A stretch of 58,738 bases of DNA from Armatimonadota bacterium. GTDB lineage: Bacteria; Armatimonadota; Armatimonadia; Armatimonadales; Armatimonadaceae. Location of the stretch: positions 1-58,738 of the forward strand of contig JAPLCP010000076.1 of the NCBI GenBank assembly GCA_026392155.1, in the 5' to 3' direction. The notes under the pieces are model-generated. The model saw only the letters and a program-made list of their open reading frames with translations, had not been told where the DNA came from and made no database searches. The stretch's first letter is position 1, and every line of letters starts with the position of its first letter. A program made the position numbers and the translations under genes. Positions 33,156-41,268 of the stretch are shown piece by piece.

Positions 33156-36041
33156 ATGACCTCAACGATGCATGGTAAGCTTGCTGTTTTTGGACTCGCT
33201 GCCCTGATGAGCATGGCCGCGCTTGCTGCGCCACAAAGGCCAGAGCTGGTGCGCTTCAACCGGGATATTCGCCCGATCCTCTCAGACAACTGCTTTGCGT
33301 GCCATGGCCCCGATAAGAACAAGCGCTCGGCGAATCTGCGGCTCGATCAGCCGAATCGTGCGGTGGTTGCGGGCGATATTCTGGCAAGTGAGCTGGTGAG
33401 CCGTATCAATAAGCCTAGCGACGATGCCTTACAGATGCCCCCAAGCACGTCGCATAAAAAGCTAACGGCAGAGCAGAAACGGCTTCTCATGCGCTGGATC
33501 GGCGAGGGAGGCAAGTATGAGGGGCACTGGAGCTTTGGCCCCCTCGCCCCCACGCGTGGGGGAAGCATTGATGGGTTAATCGCCGCACGCCTCACCAAAG
33601 AGAAGCTTGCGCCAGTGCCACTGGCGGATAAACGGACGCTGATCCGGCGGGTGTCGCTGGATGTCACGGGGCTGCCCCCGAAGCCCGAGCGGGTTGCGGC
33701 GTTTGTGGCAGATTCCCGGCCCGATGCCTATGCGAAACTGGTGGACGAGCTACTTGCCTCGCCGCACTACGGCGAGCGCATGGCGGTGCCGTGGCTCGAT
33801 GCAGTGCGCTATGCCGATACGGTGGGCTACCACGGCGACCAGAACATGAACGCATGGGCCTACCGCGACTGGGTGATTGAGGCGTTTAATGCCAACATGC
33901 CCTTTGATCGGTTCACAAAAGAGCAGCTCGCCGGGGACTTATTGTCAAACCCTACCCCCAGCCAGCTCACGGCGACGTGCTTCAATCGTCTGAACATGGT
34001 AACCCGTGAGGGGGGAGCGCAGCCGAAAGAGTATCTCCACAAGTACGCCACGGACCGCGTCCGCACGGTGGGGATGGCGTGGATGGGGCTCACCACAGGC
34101 TGTGCCGAGTGCCATGACCACAAGTTCGACCCGTTGACCCAGCGGGATTTTTACTCTTTGGCGGCATACTTCGCCGACGTGAAACAGTGGGGCGTCTATG
34201 CCGACTATGGCTACACGCCCAACCCCGACCTGCGGGGTGTCAACAACGACTATCCGTTCTTTCCAGAAATTACTGTCGAGAGTAAGTATCTCAAGCAGCG
34301 AATTGCCCAGCTCCAGGGCCAGATCGAGAAACTTGCCGCGCCGCTCTCCATAAGCCAGAGCTGGCTTGGCGCGATGAACTCCTACTACCAGGCCAACCCC
34401 GATGGCTGGGAGAGCGACGAGAAAGTTGTCGTGACAGGTGCTAAGGCGACCGATGTGGTGCGGACACTCTCGCCCCAGCAACGCGCAATTGCGAGTGTGC
34501 GGCTGGAGCTTTTCCCGATGGAGGGGAGCCTTTTTCGTAAAGGAGTGCGCTCGGAGACGGTGATGCTGAATCTGGCGGTGATGGGCAAAGACGGTAAGCT
34601 GAAAAATCTCGCGGTTCGACATGCCGCCGCCAGCGCTTTTGAGCCCACCTACCGCAACTCGTTTGCCCTGCTCGGGGTGCAGCGCGGTTGGAAGCTGGTC
34701 GGAAGTCAGGCAACCGTCCCCCAGGCTGCTGTCTATCGTTTAGAGAAGCCCGTCACCCTGACCGACGGCGAGACGCTTCGGGCCACTCTGCCAAGCTGCG
34801 ATCTGGCAAGCTTCCAGCTGAGTACATCACCACTCGTGCCCCGCAACCCCGATGGTCTCACTCTCCCCGATAAAGCCCTCACGCCACGTGACTACCTCCT
34901 CGCGACAGCAGATGACGCCGAGGCATTTACCAAAGCGAAGGCGCTGGAGGCCGAGATTACGAGCTATCGAGGTGGCCAGACTCCCGTGATGGTGACTGAG
35001 AAGGCAAAAACGCCACTGACCATGCGCATCGTCCCCCGTGGCAACTGGCAGGATGAAACCGCGCCCGTCGCAAACCCCGCAACCCCTGGGTTTTTACCGA
35101 AACCAACTCAGGGAACCCGGCTAGAGCTTGCCAACTGGCTGATGGACAAGAGCAACCCTCTTACCTCACGGGTTTTTATCAATCGACTCTGGAAGCACTT
35201 CTTTGGCGTCGGGCTCTCGCCTAGCATCGAGGATCTCGGGGCACAGGGCGAGCCGCCGACCTACCCGGAGCTGCTTGACACGCTGGCCGCTGACTTTCAG
35301 CGCGACTGGAATGTCAAGCGGGCCGTGAAGCAGCTCGTGCTGAGCGAGGCGTATAGAAGGTCGTCGGTGATGAGCGCGGCGCAGAAACTAAAAGATCCGC
35401 AGAACAAGCTCTGGGCATCACAGAACCCACGGCGGCTGGAGGCGGAGTTCGTGCGCGACAATGCGCTGGCCATCGCGGGGCTGCTGAATCCGTCGGTGGG
35501 CGGCCCACCTGCAATGCCCTACCAGCCCGAGGGCTACTACGCCCCATTGCAGTTCCCCGACCGCAGCTATGTCGCGGATAAGAGTGACTCACAGTGGCGG
35601 CGTGGGGTCTACATGCACTGGCAGAGGACGTTTCTGCACCCGATGCTCGCCAGCTTCGATGCCCCCAACCGTGACGAGCCTTCGTGTACGCGAACGCTTG
35701 CCAACACGCCGCAGCAGGCCCTGACGCTCCTCAACGACCCCGAGTTTGTGGAGGCGGCGCGGGTCTTTGCGGGGACTCTAAAAGCCAAGATCGACGATGC
35801 CAAGCTCACCGAAATTTATCAGCGGGCACTGGCACGTGCTCCCAAGCCACAGGAGCAAAAGTCACTGCTGGCTTTCTTAACAAAAGTCCGCGCCGAGTAC
35901 GCCTCCCGCCCCGACGATGCCAAGAAGCTCCTCGCCATCGGCAACAGCCCGGTTCCCATGGGAGACGCCAATGAGCTGGCGAGCTGGGCCATGGTCTGCC
36001 GCGTCGTTCTGAACCTGCACGAGACAATCACAAGGTACTAA
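33156..36041 (+). CDS. PSD1/DUF1549-DUF1553 secreted cytochrome-like protein
   Basis: 961 residues from ATG 33156; the frame is open 72 bases further up, but that runs through the promoter. A signal peptide (about 1-25) is followed by a planctomycete-type cytochrome domain with haem motif CFACH (46-50). DUF1549 follows, holding a second haem-like motif CAECHDHKFDP, then a middle region and DUF1553 near the C-terminus (NRLWKHFFGVGLSPSIEDLG, RRLEAEFVRDNAL). Such proteins are always paired with a DUF1501 protein, which is the next gene here. Their function is not settled; roles in periplasmic electron transfer and sulfated or complex glycan breakdown have been proposed. Repeat copy E lies within (residues about 130-138). 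Confidence 0.9.
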   Translation: MTSTMHGKLAVFGLAALMSMAALAAPQRPELVRFNRDIRPILSDNCFACHGPDKNKRSANLRLDQPNRAVVAGDILASELVSRINKPSDDALQMPPSTSHKKLTAEQKRLLMRWIGEGGKYEGHWSFGPLAPTRGGSIDGLIAARLTKEKLAPVPLADKRTLIRRVSLDVTGLPPKPERVAAFVADSRPDAYAKLVDELLASPHYGERMAVPWLDAVRYADTVGYHGDQNMNAWAYRDWVIEAFNANMPFDRFTKEQLAGDLLSNPTPSQLTATCFNRLNMVTREGGAQPKEYLHKYATDRVRTVGMAWMGLTTGCAECHDHKFDPLTQRDFYSLAAYFADVKQWGVYADYGYTPNPDLRGVNNDYPFFPEITVESKYLKQRIAQLQGQIEKLAAPLSISQSWLGAMNSYYQANPDGWESDEKVVVTGAKATDVVRTLSPQQRAIASVRLELFPMEGSLFRKGVRSETVMLNLAVMGKDGKLKNLAVRHAAASAFEPTYRNSFALLGVQRGWKLVGSQATVPQAAVYRLEKPVTLTDGETLRATLPSCDLASFQLSTSPLVPRNPDGLTLPDKALTPRDYLLATADDAEAFTKAKALEAEITSYRGGQTPVMVTEKAKTPLTMRIVPRGNWQDETAPVANPATPGFLPKPTQGTRLELANWLMDKSNPLTSRVFINRLWKHFFGVGLSPSIEDLGAQGEPPTYPELLDTLAADFQRDWNVKRAVKQLVLSEAYRRSSVMSAAQKLKDPQNKLWASQNPRRLEAEFVRDNALAIAGLLNPSVGGPPAMPYQPEGYYAPLQFPDRSYVADKSDSQWRRGVYMHWQRTFLHPMLASFDAPNRDEPSCTRTLANTPQQALTLLNDPEFVEAARVFAGTLKAKIDDAKLTEIYQRALARAPKPQEQKSLLAFLTKVRAEYASRPDDAKKLLAIGNSPVPMGDANELASWAMVCRVVLNLHETITRY
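33541..33565. repeat. GC-rich palindromic repeat, copy E (inside PSD1 gene)
   Basis: A perfect 16-base palindrome CCCCCACGCGTGGGGG at 33547-33562 with CCCTCG before it. It is read in frame as part of GPLAPTRGGS. Confidence 0.7.
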
Positions 36042-36044
36042 GCT

Positions 36045-37451
36045 ATGTTCGATCAAGAAGCGTTTATCCAAAGCGTCAACCGGCGCACGTTTTTAAAGCA
36101 GTCTGCCTATGGGGTCGGGGGATTGGCCCTTGGTGCCTTGTTTGGCGCAGAAGCACGCGCCGATAGTGGGAAGCTGCCGCACTTTGCGCCACGCATCAAG
36201 CGGGTGATCCATCTCTGCATGGCAGGCGGGCCGAGCCACTTAGAGACCCTGGACTGGAAGCCGAAGCTACGTGAGCTCCATGGGCAGCCTTTTCCGTCGT
36301 CGTTTACCAATGGGCAGCAGCTAGCCCAGCTCCAGAACGCGGTCTTGAAAGCCTTTGGGCCGCAACATGAGTTCACGAGCTACGGCAAGAGCGGTCTGTA
36401 TCTGAGCACGGCACTTCCTCGGATTGGGAGCCTCGCCGATGATATCTGCGTCGTGAAGTCCATGGTGACGGAGCAGATCAACCACGACACGGCGCATGCG
36501 TTTATGAACTCGGGCTCGATCCTCAAGAGCCGCCCGAGCATGGGCTCTTGGGTGCTCTATGGGCTGGGAGCCTCGACCAAGAACCTGCCAGGCTTTATCG
36601 TGCTGACGTCGCAGGGGCGGGGTGGGGCACAGCCCGTCTCCGCGCGCCAGTGGTCGTCGGGGTTTCTGCCCAGCAAGTTCCAGGGCGTCCAGCTCCAGAC
36701 GCGCGGCGATGCCGTTCACTATGTCGGGAGCCCGGAAGGGGTCTGCCAGAGCACCCAACGCTTAGTCGTCGAGGAGATCGCGCGGCTCAATGGAATGCTC
36801 GCCGCCGAGAAGACCGACCCGGAGATCACCACGAGAATTGCCCAGTACGAGCTGGCCTTTAAGATGCAGGCGTCGGTGCCGGAGCTGACGGACATGGCAA
36901 AAGAGACCCAGGCGACGCTTGATCTCTACGGTGTCAAGAAGCCGGGCGATGGCACTTTCGCGAGCAACTGCCTGCTGGCTCGCCGATTAGCGGAGCGCGG
37001 CGTGCGCTTTATCCAGCTCTACCACCGTGGCTGGGATCACCATGGCGGCGTCAAGAACGGCATCACGCAAGCCGCCGCCGAGTGCGACCGCGCCACTTGG
37101 GCGCTGATCACGGACTTAAAGCAGCGCGGGATGCTCGACGACACGCTGGTAATCTGGGGCGGGGAGTTTGGCCGCACTCCAATGGGCCAGGGTGATGGGC
37201 GCGACCACCACATCAACGCCTTCTCGATCTTTCTTGCGGGCGGCGGAATCAAAGGCGGAACCACCTACGGCAACACCGACGAGCTGGGCTACAAGTCCGT
37301 CGAGAATGTTGTTAGCGTTCATGACCTTCACGCCACCATGCTCCATCTCTTCGGCATAAACCACGAGCGCTTCACGGTCAAGTTCCAGGGCCTAGATGCC
37401 AAGCTCAGCGGCGTCGAACCCGCCCGAGTGGTCAAGGAGATTCTCACATAA
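36045..37451 (+). CDS. DUF1501 Tat-exported protein, partner of PSD1
   Basis: 468 residues, starting 3 bases after the upstream stop. A twin-arginine signal is clear: NRRTFLKQSAYGVGGLALGALFG. The mature domain is sulfatase-fold-like (HLCMAGGPSHLETLDWKPKL, WDHHGGVKNG, and VIWGGEFGRTPMGQGDGRDHH, each a part of the metal-site pattern seen in DUF1501). With the preceding PSD1 protein it forms a standard two-gene module of Planctomycetota and related phyla. It probably folds with metal in the cytoplasm before Tat export. Confidence 0.92.
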   Translation: MFDQEAFIQSVNRRTFLKQSAYGVGGLALGALFGAEARADSGKLPHFAPRIKRVIHLCMAGGPSHLETLDWKPKLRELHGQPFPSSFTNGQQLAQLQNAVLKAFGPQHEFTSYGKSGLYLSTALPRIGSLADDICVVKSMVTEQINHDTAHAFMNSGSILKSRPSMGSWVLYGLGASTKNLPGFIVLTSQGRGGAQPVSARQWSSGFLPSKFQGVQLQTRGDAVHYVGSPEGVCQSTQRLVVEEIARLNGMLAAEKTDPEITTRIAQYELAFKMQASVPELTDMAKETQATLDLYGVKKPGDGTFASNCLLARRLAERGVRFIQLYHRGWDHHGGVKNGITQAAAECDRATWALITDLKQRGMLDDTLVIWGGEFGRTPMGQGDGRDHHINAFSIFLAGGGIKGGTTYGNTDELGYKSVENVVSVHDLHATMLHLFGINHERFTVKFQGLDAKLSGVEPARVVKEILT

Positions 37452-37454
37452 CTG

Positions 37455-37925
37455 TCAGATGAAAATCGTGCCAAATCTTTCTTCCAGTTGGGAACGAGCT
37501 ACCAACATTTCTTCTATCGCTGCCTGCTGTCGCTGAGTGCATTCAGCGCAAAATACCAAGCAGGTGTCTGGGGATGCTAGGATTTGTGGCAGTGGTTGCT
37601 GCCGAAGATGGATTTCCTCACAGCAACTGGAACAGGTGGAATCAGTGGGATGGCGAAGCGTAGGTATCTGGCTGTTCCCCAATGTTGCCAGGTTTCGGAT
37701 GCTGGTTTCATACTGGTCGATCCAGAAAAATCGGTCGATATTGCTCGGAAAATGAGTTCGACAAAGGATGCGCAGCTTGTCAAGACAGGTCAAGCACTCC
37801 GTCCATAATTCTGCTCGAACGATACTGGACGCAACTGTCATCTTCTGCCCATTTCCCATGATGGCATCTATCAAGCCTGAAGCGCGGAAGATGTGCTCGG
37901 TCATGGGGGAGTCGAGTTCAAGCAC
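37455..37925 (-). CDS. Hypothetical protein with Cys-pair (zinc-ribbon-like) motif
   Basis: 156 residues from GTG 37925, or 149 from ATG 37904. The C-terminal half holds CSSCCEEIH and CLVFCAEC, spaced by about 20 residues, a plausible zinc-ribbon. The N-terminal half is helical with TECLTCLDKLRILCRTHF. It reads opposite to and between the two cytochrome modules, and ends 4 bases from the DUF1501 stop. Composition is more A+T-rich than the flanks, so it may be an insertion. No family is recognised. Confidence 0.6.
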   Translation of the reverse strand: MLELDSPMTEHIFRASGLIDAIMGNGQKMTVASSIVRAELWTECLTCLDKLRILCRTHFPSNIDRFFWIDQYETSIRNLATLGNSQIPTLRHPTDSTCSSCCEEIHLRQQPLPQILASPDTCLVFCAECTQRQQAAIEEMLVARSQLEERFGTIFI

Positions 37926-38090
37926 CGGCGAGTTCCAGTCTTGCTGTATGACAGAGAGTGCTGGTGGTGACGGTGCTCATAAATCCATTCTACCGTGCTG
38001 GCAGGGGACTCAGAAACGGAGTTTAACTTAAATTTGGGGAACTGAAGACGTATTTTTTTTGCTATCGTACTCAGTGAAGAAAGAATTCGG

Positions 38091-38103
38091 TACACTTAAA
38101 GCA
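38091..38103 (+). promoter_or_regulatory. Leaderless -10 element before ATG 38104
   Basis: TACACT at 38091-38096, seven bases (TAAAGCA), then ATG. The 178 bases between 37925 and here otherwise hold only an A/T-rich stretch with an eight-T run (38052-38060) and no other feature. Confidence 0.6.
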
Positions 38104-40482
38104 ATGAACCGTAAACTCCAACCGGTCTTGTTTTGTTTGCCACTGGCGGCTCTTGTCGCGATGGGAGCGACCGCACGGCCTCAGCAAAAGAAACCCGCAG
38201 CAGCGCCGAAGAAACCAGCGGCAGACAAGCCGAGCACGGGGGGCTTTGAGCGGGATGTCGCGCCTCTGGTGAAGAAGTACTGCGTGAGCTGTCATGCGGC
38301 TCCCAAAGGCACCGGTGGGGTGAGCCTGAGCGCGGAGAAAACCTTTCAGGCGGCTCTGAAAAATCGAGCGGTCTGGGAACAAGTCAGCTCGGCGGTACTG
38401 GAGAGCCGAATGCCGCCTGCCGGTGTCCCGCAGCCCAGTGCCGCTGAGCGAAAGCGCCTCGGAGAGACACTGGAGAGCCTGTTTTCACAGGTGGACTGCC
38501 AGATCAATGACCCTGGTCGGGTGACCATGCGCCGTTTGAATCGCGCGGAGTACAACAACACCGTGAGGGATCTGCTCGGGGTCACGCTCCGCCCCGCCGA
38601 TGACTTTCCCAACGACGATGTGGGCTACGGCTTCGACAATATCGGGGATGTGCTCTCGATCTCGCCGCTGCTGATGGAGAAGTATCTCAATGCCGCGGAG
38701 AAAGTGGCGGCAGAGGCGGTGGTGCTGCCGGGCAATGGCCCCAAGGCACAGCGCGTGACGGCGCGTGCTTTGGCGGGACTGGGAAATGCGGGGGGCGACT
38801 CTGGAGAGGGCTACGAGCTAGGGCGTACGGGCGACACGGCCACCGCCAGCTTTGACTTTCCCACCGCCGGAACGTATAAAGTGCGAATCCAGGCCTACGG
38901 GCAGCAGGCCGAGCCGCGTCCCGTGAAGATGGGGGTCTCGCTGAGTGGGAAGCAAGTGCAGAGCATAGATGTCCCCGCAACCGCGCAGAATCCCCAGCTC
39001 TCCGAGCTCACGGTTACGATTCCTAGGGCAGGGAGCTACAAGATCGGGGCGACGTTTCTCAACAACAACGACCAGGCTCCCGAGGATCTTCCGTTTCGCC
39101 GAAAGGGCCAGGACCGGAACCTCTACATCAACTACATCGAGGTGCAGCTTCCTGAGAGTGTGAAGCACGGAATTGCGCTCGTGCTCCCTAAAGACAGCTC
39201 GGATGCGGCGTGGGACGATGCCACTTGGACGACTCTGGGAGGGCTTGCAAAGCGTGCCCTGCGGCGGCCCGTAACCCCGCAAGAGAAGACTAAGCTCATC
39301 GGGCTGGCGCGGCTGGCGCGGGAGAAAAAAACCACGGCAGAGTTTGCTGAGGGCGTGCAGCTTGCGCTCCGTGCCGTTCTGTCCTCCCCGAGCTTTATCT
39401 TCCGCCCCGAGCCCGATGCCAAGCCCAACGACCCTACGGCACGGCGGCTTCTGAATGACTACGAGCTGGCCACCCGCCTCTCGTATTTCTTGTGGTCGTC
39501 GCTGCCCGATGATGAGCTTCTGACGCTGGCGGATCAAGGAAAGCTCAAAGACACGACCGTGCTCGTTGCCCAGGCGCGGCGTATGCTCAAGAGCCCCAAG
39601 GCGGCGGCGCTGGCGGAGAACTTCGCGGGGCAGTGGCTCCAGCTCCGCAAGCTTGCCGTCGTCCAGCCCGATGACACCACGTTCAAGCCGCCCTTGCGCA
39701 AAGCCATGGAGACTGAGGCGCTACGGTTCTTTACCGGCGTGGTGCAGGAAGACCGGAGCGTCCTGGAGTTTCTGGATGCCCGCTACACCTACCTCAACGA
39801 GACCCTCGCCGAGCACTACGGGATCTCCGGCGTGACAGGTGAGGCGTTTCAGCGGGTGACGCTCACGGACAACCAGCGCGGGGGGCTTCTTGCGATGGCG
39901 GGTGTCTTGACCCTCACCAGCAACCCCAACCGAACGTCGCCGGTGAAGCGTGGTAAGTGGGTCTTGGACAACTTCCTGGGGACACCGCCGCCGCCACCGC
40001 CGCCCAATGTGCCGGAGCTAGACAAGCCTGGTGGCCCGATCGTTGCCGAGACACTTCGTAAGCGTCTCGAAATCCACCGCACGAACCCGGCTTGTGCCAA
40101 CTGTCACTTGCAGATGGATGCGATTGGCCTGGCGCTGGAGAACTACGACCTGATCGGGCGCTGGCGCATGAACGATGGCGGGAAGGCAATTGACACATCG
40201 GGTGTGCTCCCGGATGGCAGTAAGTTCAATGGCCCTGGTGAGCTAAAAAAAGTGCTGCTCACAAAGAAAAGTCAGTTCACCCACACGCTCACGGATCGGC
40301 TCCTGACCTACGCACTGGGCCGTGGGATCGAGCGCACGGATCGCTGCAACCTTGACAGCATGACAAAATCGGTAGAAAATAAAGGCTATAAGTTCTCGGC
40401 GATTGTCGAGGCCGTGGTCACGAGCCCGCCGTTTCGAGAGCGGCGCGGTGACGAATCGGGAAAGAAAGTGGCAAAGCAATGA
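38104..40482 (+). CDS. DUF1592/DUF1587/DUF1588 secreted di-haem cytochrome-like protein
   Basis: 792 residues from ATG 38104. Signal peptide, then a Lys/Pro/Ala linker and haem motif CVSCH (60-64). DUF1587 follows (RRLNRAEYNNTVRDLLG), a carbohydrate-binding-like middle (about 220-350), then DUF1592 and DUF1588 with RKRLEIHRTNPACANCHLQM (second haem motif CANCH) and C-terminal DUF1585 (DRLLTYALGRGIERTDRC). A Pro run (PPPPPP) precedes the DUF1588 part. The usual partner is a DUF1552 protein; here it lies 786 bases on, beyond an inverted HNH cassette. Confidence 0.92.
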   Translation: MNRKLQPVLFCLPLAALVAMGATARPQQKKPAAAPKKPAADKPSTGGFERDVAPLVKKYCVSCHAAPKGTGGVSLSAEKTFQAALKNRAVWEQVSSAVLESRMPPAGVPQPSAAERKRLGETLESLFSQVDCQINDPGRVTMRRLNRAEYNNTVRDLLGVTLRPADDFPNDDVGYGFDNIGDVLSISPLLMEKYLNAAEKVAAEAVVLPGNGPKAQRVTARALAGLGNAGGDSGEGYELGRTGDTATASFDFPTAGTYKVRIQAYGQQAEPRPVKMGVSLSGKQVQSIDVPATAQNPQLSELTVTIPRAGSYKIGATFLNNNDQAPEDLPFRRKGQDRNLYINYIEVQLPESVKHGIALVLPKDSSDAAWDDATWTTLGGLAKRALRRPVTPQEKTKLIGLARLAREKKTTAEFAEGVQLALRAVLSSPSFIFRPEPDAKPNDPTARRLLNDYELATRLSYFLWSSLPDDELLTLADQGKLKDTTVLVAQARRMLKSPKAAALAENFAGQWLQLRKLAVVQPDDTTFKPPLRKAMETEALRFFTGVVQEDRSVLEFLDARYTYLNETLAEHYGISGVTGEAFQRVTLTDNQRGGLLAMAGVLTLTSNPNRTSPVKRGKWVLDNFLGTPPPPPPPNVPELDKPGGPIVAETLRKRLEIHRTNPACANCHLQMDAIGLALENYDLIGRWRMNDGGKAIDTSGVLPDGSKFNGPGELKKVLLTKKSQFTHTLTDRLLTYALGRGIERTDRCNLDSMTKSVENKGYKFSAIVEAVVTSPPFRERRGDESGKKVAKQ

Positions 40483-40487
40483 GGCAT

Positions 40488-40949
40488 CTATTGCCTCTCG
40501 CCTAGCTGACGGCGTAGCAGGGTGATCTCGGCTTCCATTGCCGCAAAACGCCGGTCAATGAGAACATCTCTGGCTTGGCGTATAGCTTCCTCATACTGGC
40601 GGGTTCGGTGGGCGATAAGTTGGGAGCGATTGAGGCGTAATACCTCGATATGGACTCTCCCACGCTCCGTGAGACCGATCAGGCGATGATCCAGGGCTTC
40701 GATAAGATGCAGGGTGAGATCATCCTGTTTGGGGTGAAGAAGTTGCTGATTGGGGGCGATGCTCCACCAGTCGCCTTTGAAGGAGTTACAGGCAGGGCAA
40801 CAGTACACCAGATTCTCTGTGCCATGTGCTCCACCGTGGATGCGGGGCTGGAAGTGGTCGCGGGTGAGCCGCGCTCCCACATCGTCTTCGTGGACACCAC
40901 AGTAACCACAACGAAATTGATAGCGCTGGCGGAGTGAGAGGCGCGGCAT
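40488..40949 (-). CDS. HNH endonuclease
   Basis: 153 residues. The zinc and active-site motif is complete: CGYCGVHEDDVGARLTRDHF, then NLVYCCPACNSFKGDWW. This gives the C-x2-C ... DH ... N ... C-x2-C ... K pattern of McrA-like HNH nucleases. A charged helical C-terminus (QYEEAIRQARDVLIDRRFAAM) follows. It lies in opposite orientation between two genes that are normally adjacent, directly after a small coiled-coil protein gene (gap 9 bases). It could be a homing-type or defence-type nuclease, or a general HNH protein. Confidence 0.88.
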   Translation of the reverse strand: MPRLSLRQRYQFRCGYCGVHEDDVGARLTRDHFQPRIHGGAHGTENLVYCCPACNSFKGDWWSIAPNQQLLHPKQDDLTLHLIEALDHRLIGLTERGRVHIEVLRLNRSQLIAHRTRQYEEAIRQARDVLIDRRFAAMEAEITLLRRQLGERQ

Positions 40950-40958
40950 TGCAGGGTT

Positions 40959-41237
40959 TCAGGCGGCTTGTTGCCACTCACGGCGAATGGCATTGGCCTC
41001 GTCTAAGAGCTGGCGTAAGTGCTGGAGGAGGGCTTCTTCACGGGCCAGTAGCGCTTCACGCTGCTGTATTCGCTGTGCATGTCTCCAAGCTTGCTGCTCC
41101 GAATGGGCCACGGCGGGAGCGAGTTGCCGTGCTTCATTGGCATCACATTCCGCAAGGTAGCGCTCTAGTGCTTGCAACTCCACTTCGGTAAGCGTCTCGC
41201 CGCGGACGCTGCGGTGGTGAAGTTCGGTCATGTTCAT
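40959..41237 (-). CDS. Small coiled-coil protein, partner of HNH nuclease
   Basis: 92 residues from ATG 41237, set by a TATAAT seven bases upstream; an alternative ATG is two codons in (41231). A longer frame to 41525 lies inside the divergent gene and is rejected. The sequence is almost all helix, Gln/Glu/Ala/Arg-rich (EEALLQHLRQLLDEANAIRR), with a N-terminal TLTEVELQALERYLAE segment. No DNA-binding motif is clear. Its tie to the HNH gene suggests a regulator, antitoxin-like or subunit role, by inference only. Confidence 0.65.
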   Translation of the reverse strand: MNMTELHHRSVRGETLTEVELQALERYLAECDANEARQLAPAVAHSEQQAWRHAQRIQQREALLAREEALLQHLRQLLDEANAIRREWQQAA

Positions 41238-41250
41238 GTTTTTGATTATA
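41238..41250 (-). promoter_or_regulatory. Leaderless -10 element before ATG 41237
   Basis: Minus-strand TATAAT at 41250-41245, seven bases (CAAAAAC), then ATG of the coiled-coil gene. It is the left half of a symmetrical bidirectional promoter. Confidence 0.7.
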
Positions 41251-41256
41251 TCGCGG

Positions 41257-41268
41257 TATAATTTTCTC
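41257..41268 (+). promoter_or_regulatory. Leaderless -10 element before ATG 41269
   Basis: TATAAT at 41257-41262, six bases (TTTCTC), then ATG. With the opposite TATAAT it forms ATTATA-TCGCGG-TATAAT, so two start codons are served within 31 bases of spacer. Confidence 0.7.
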
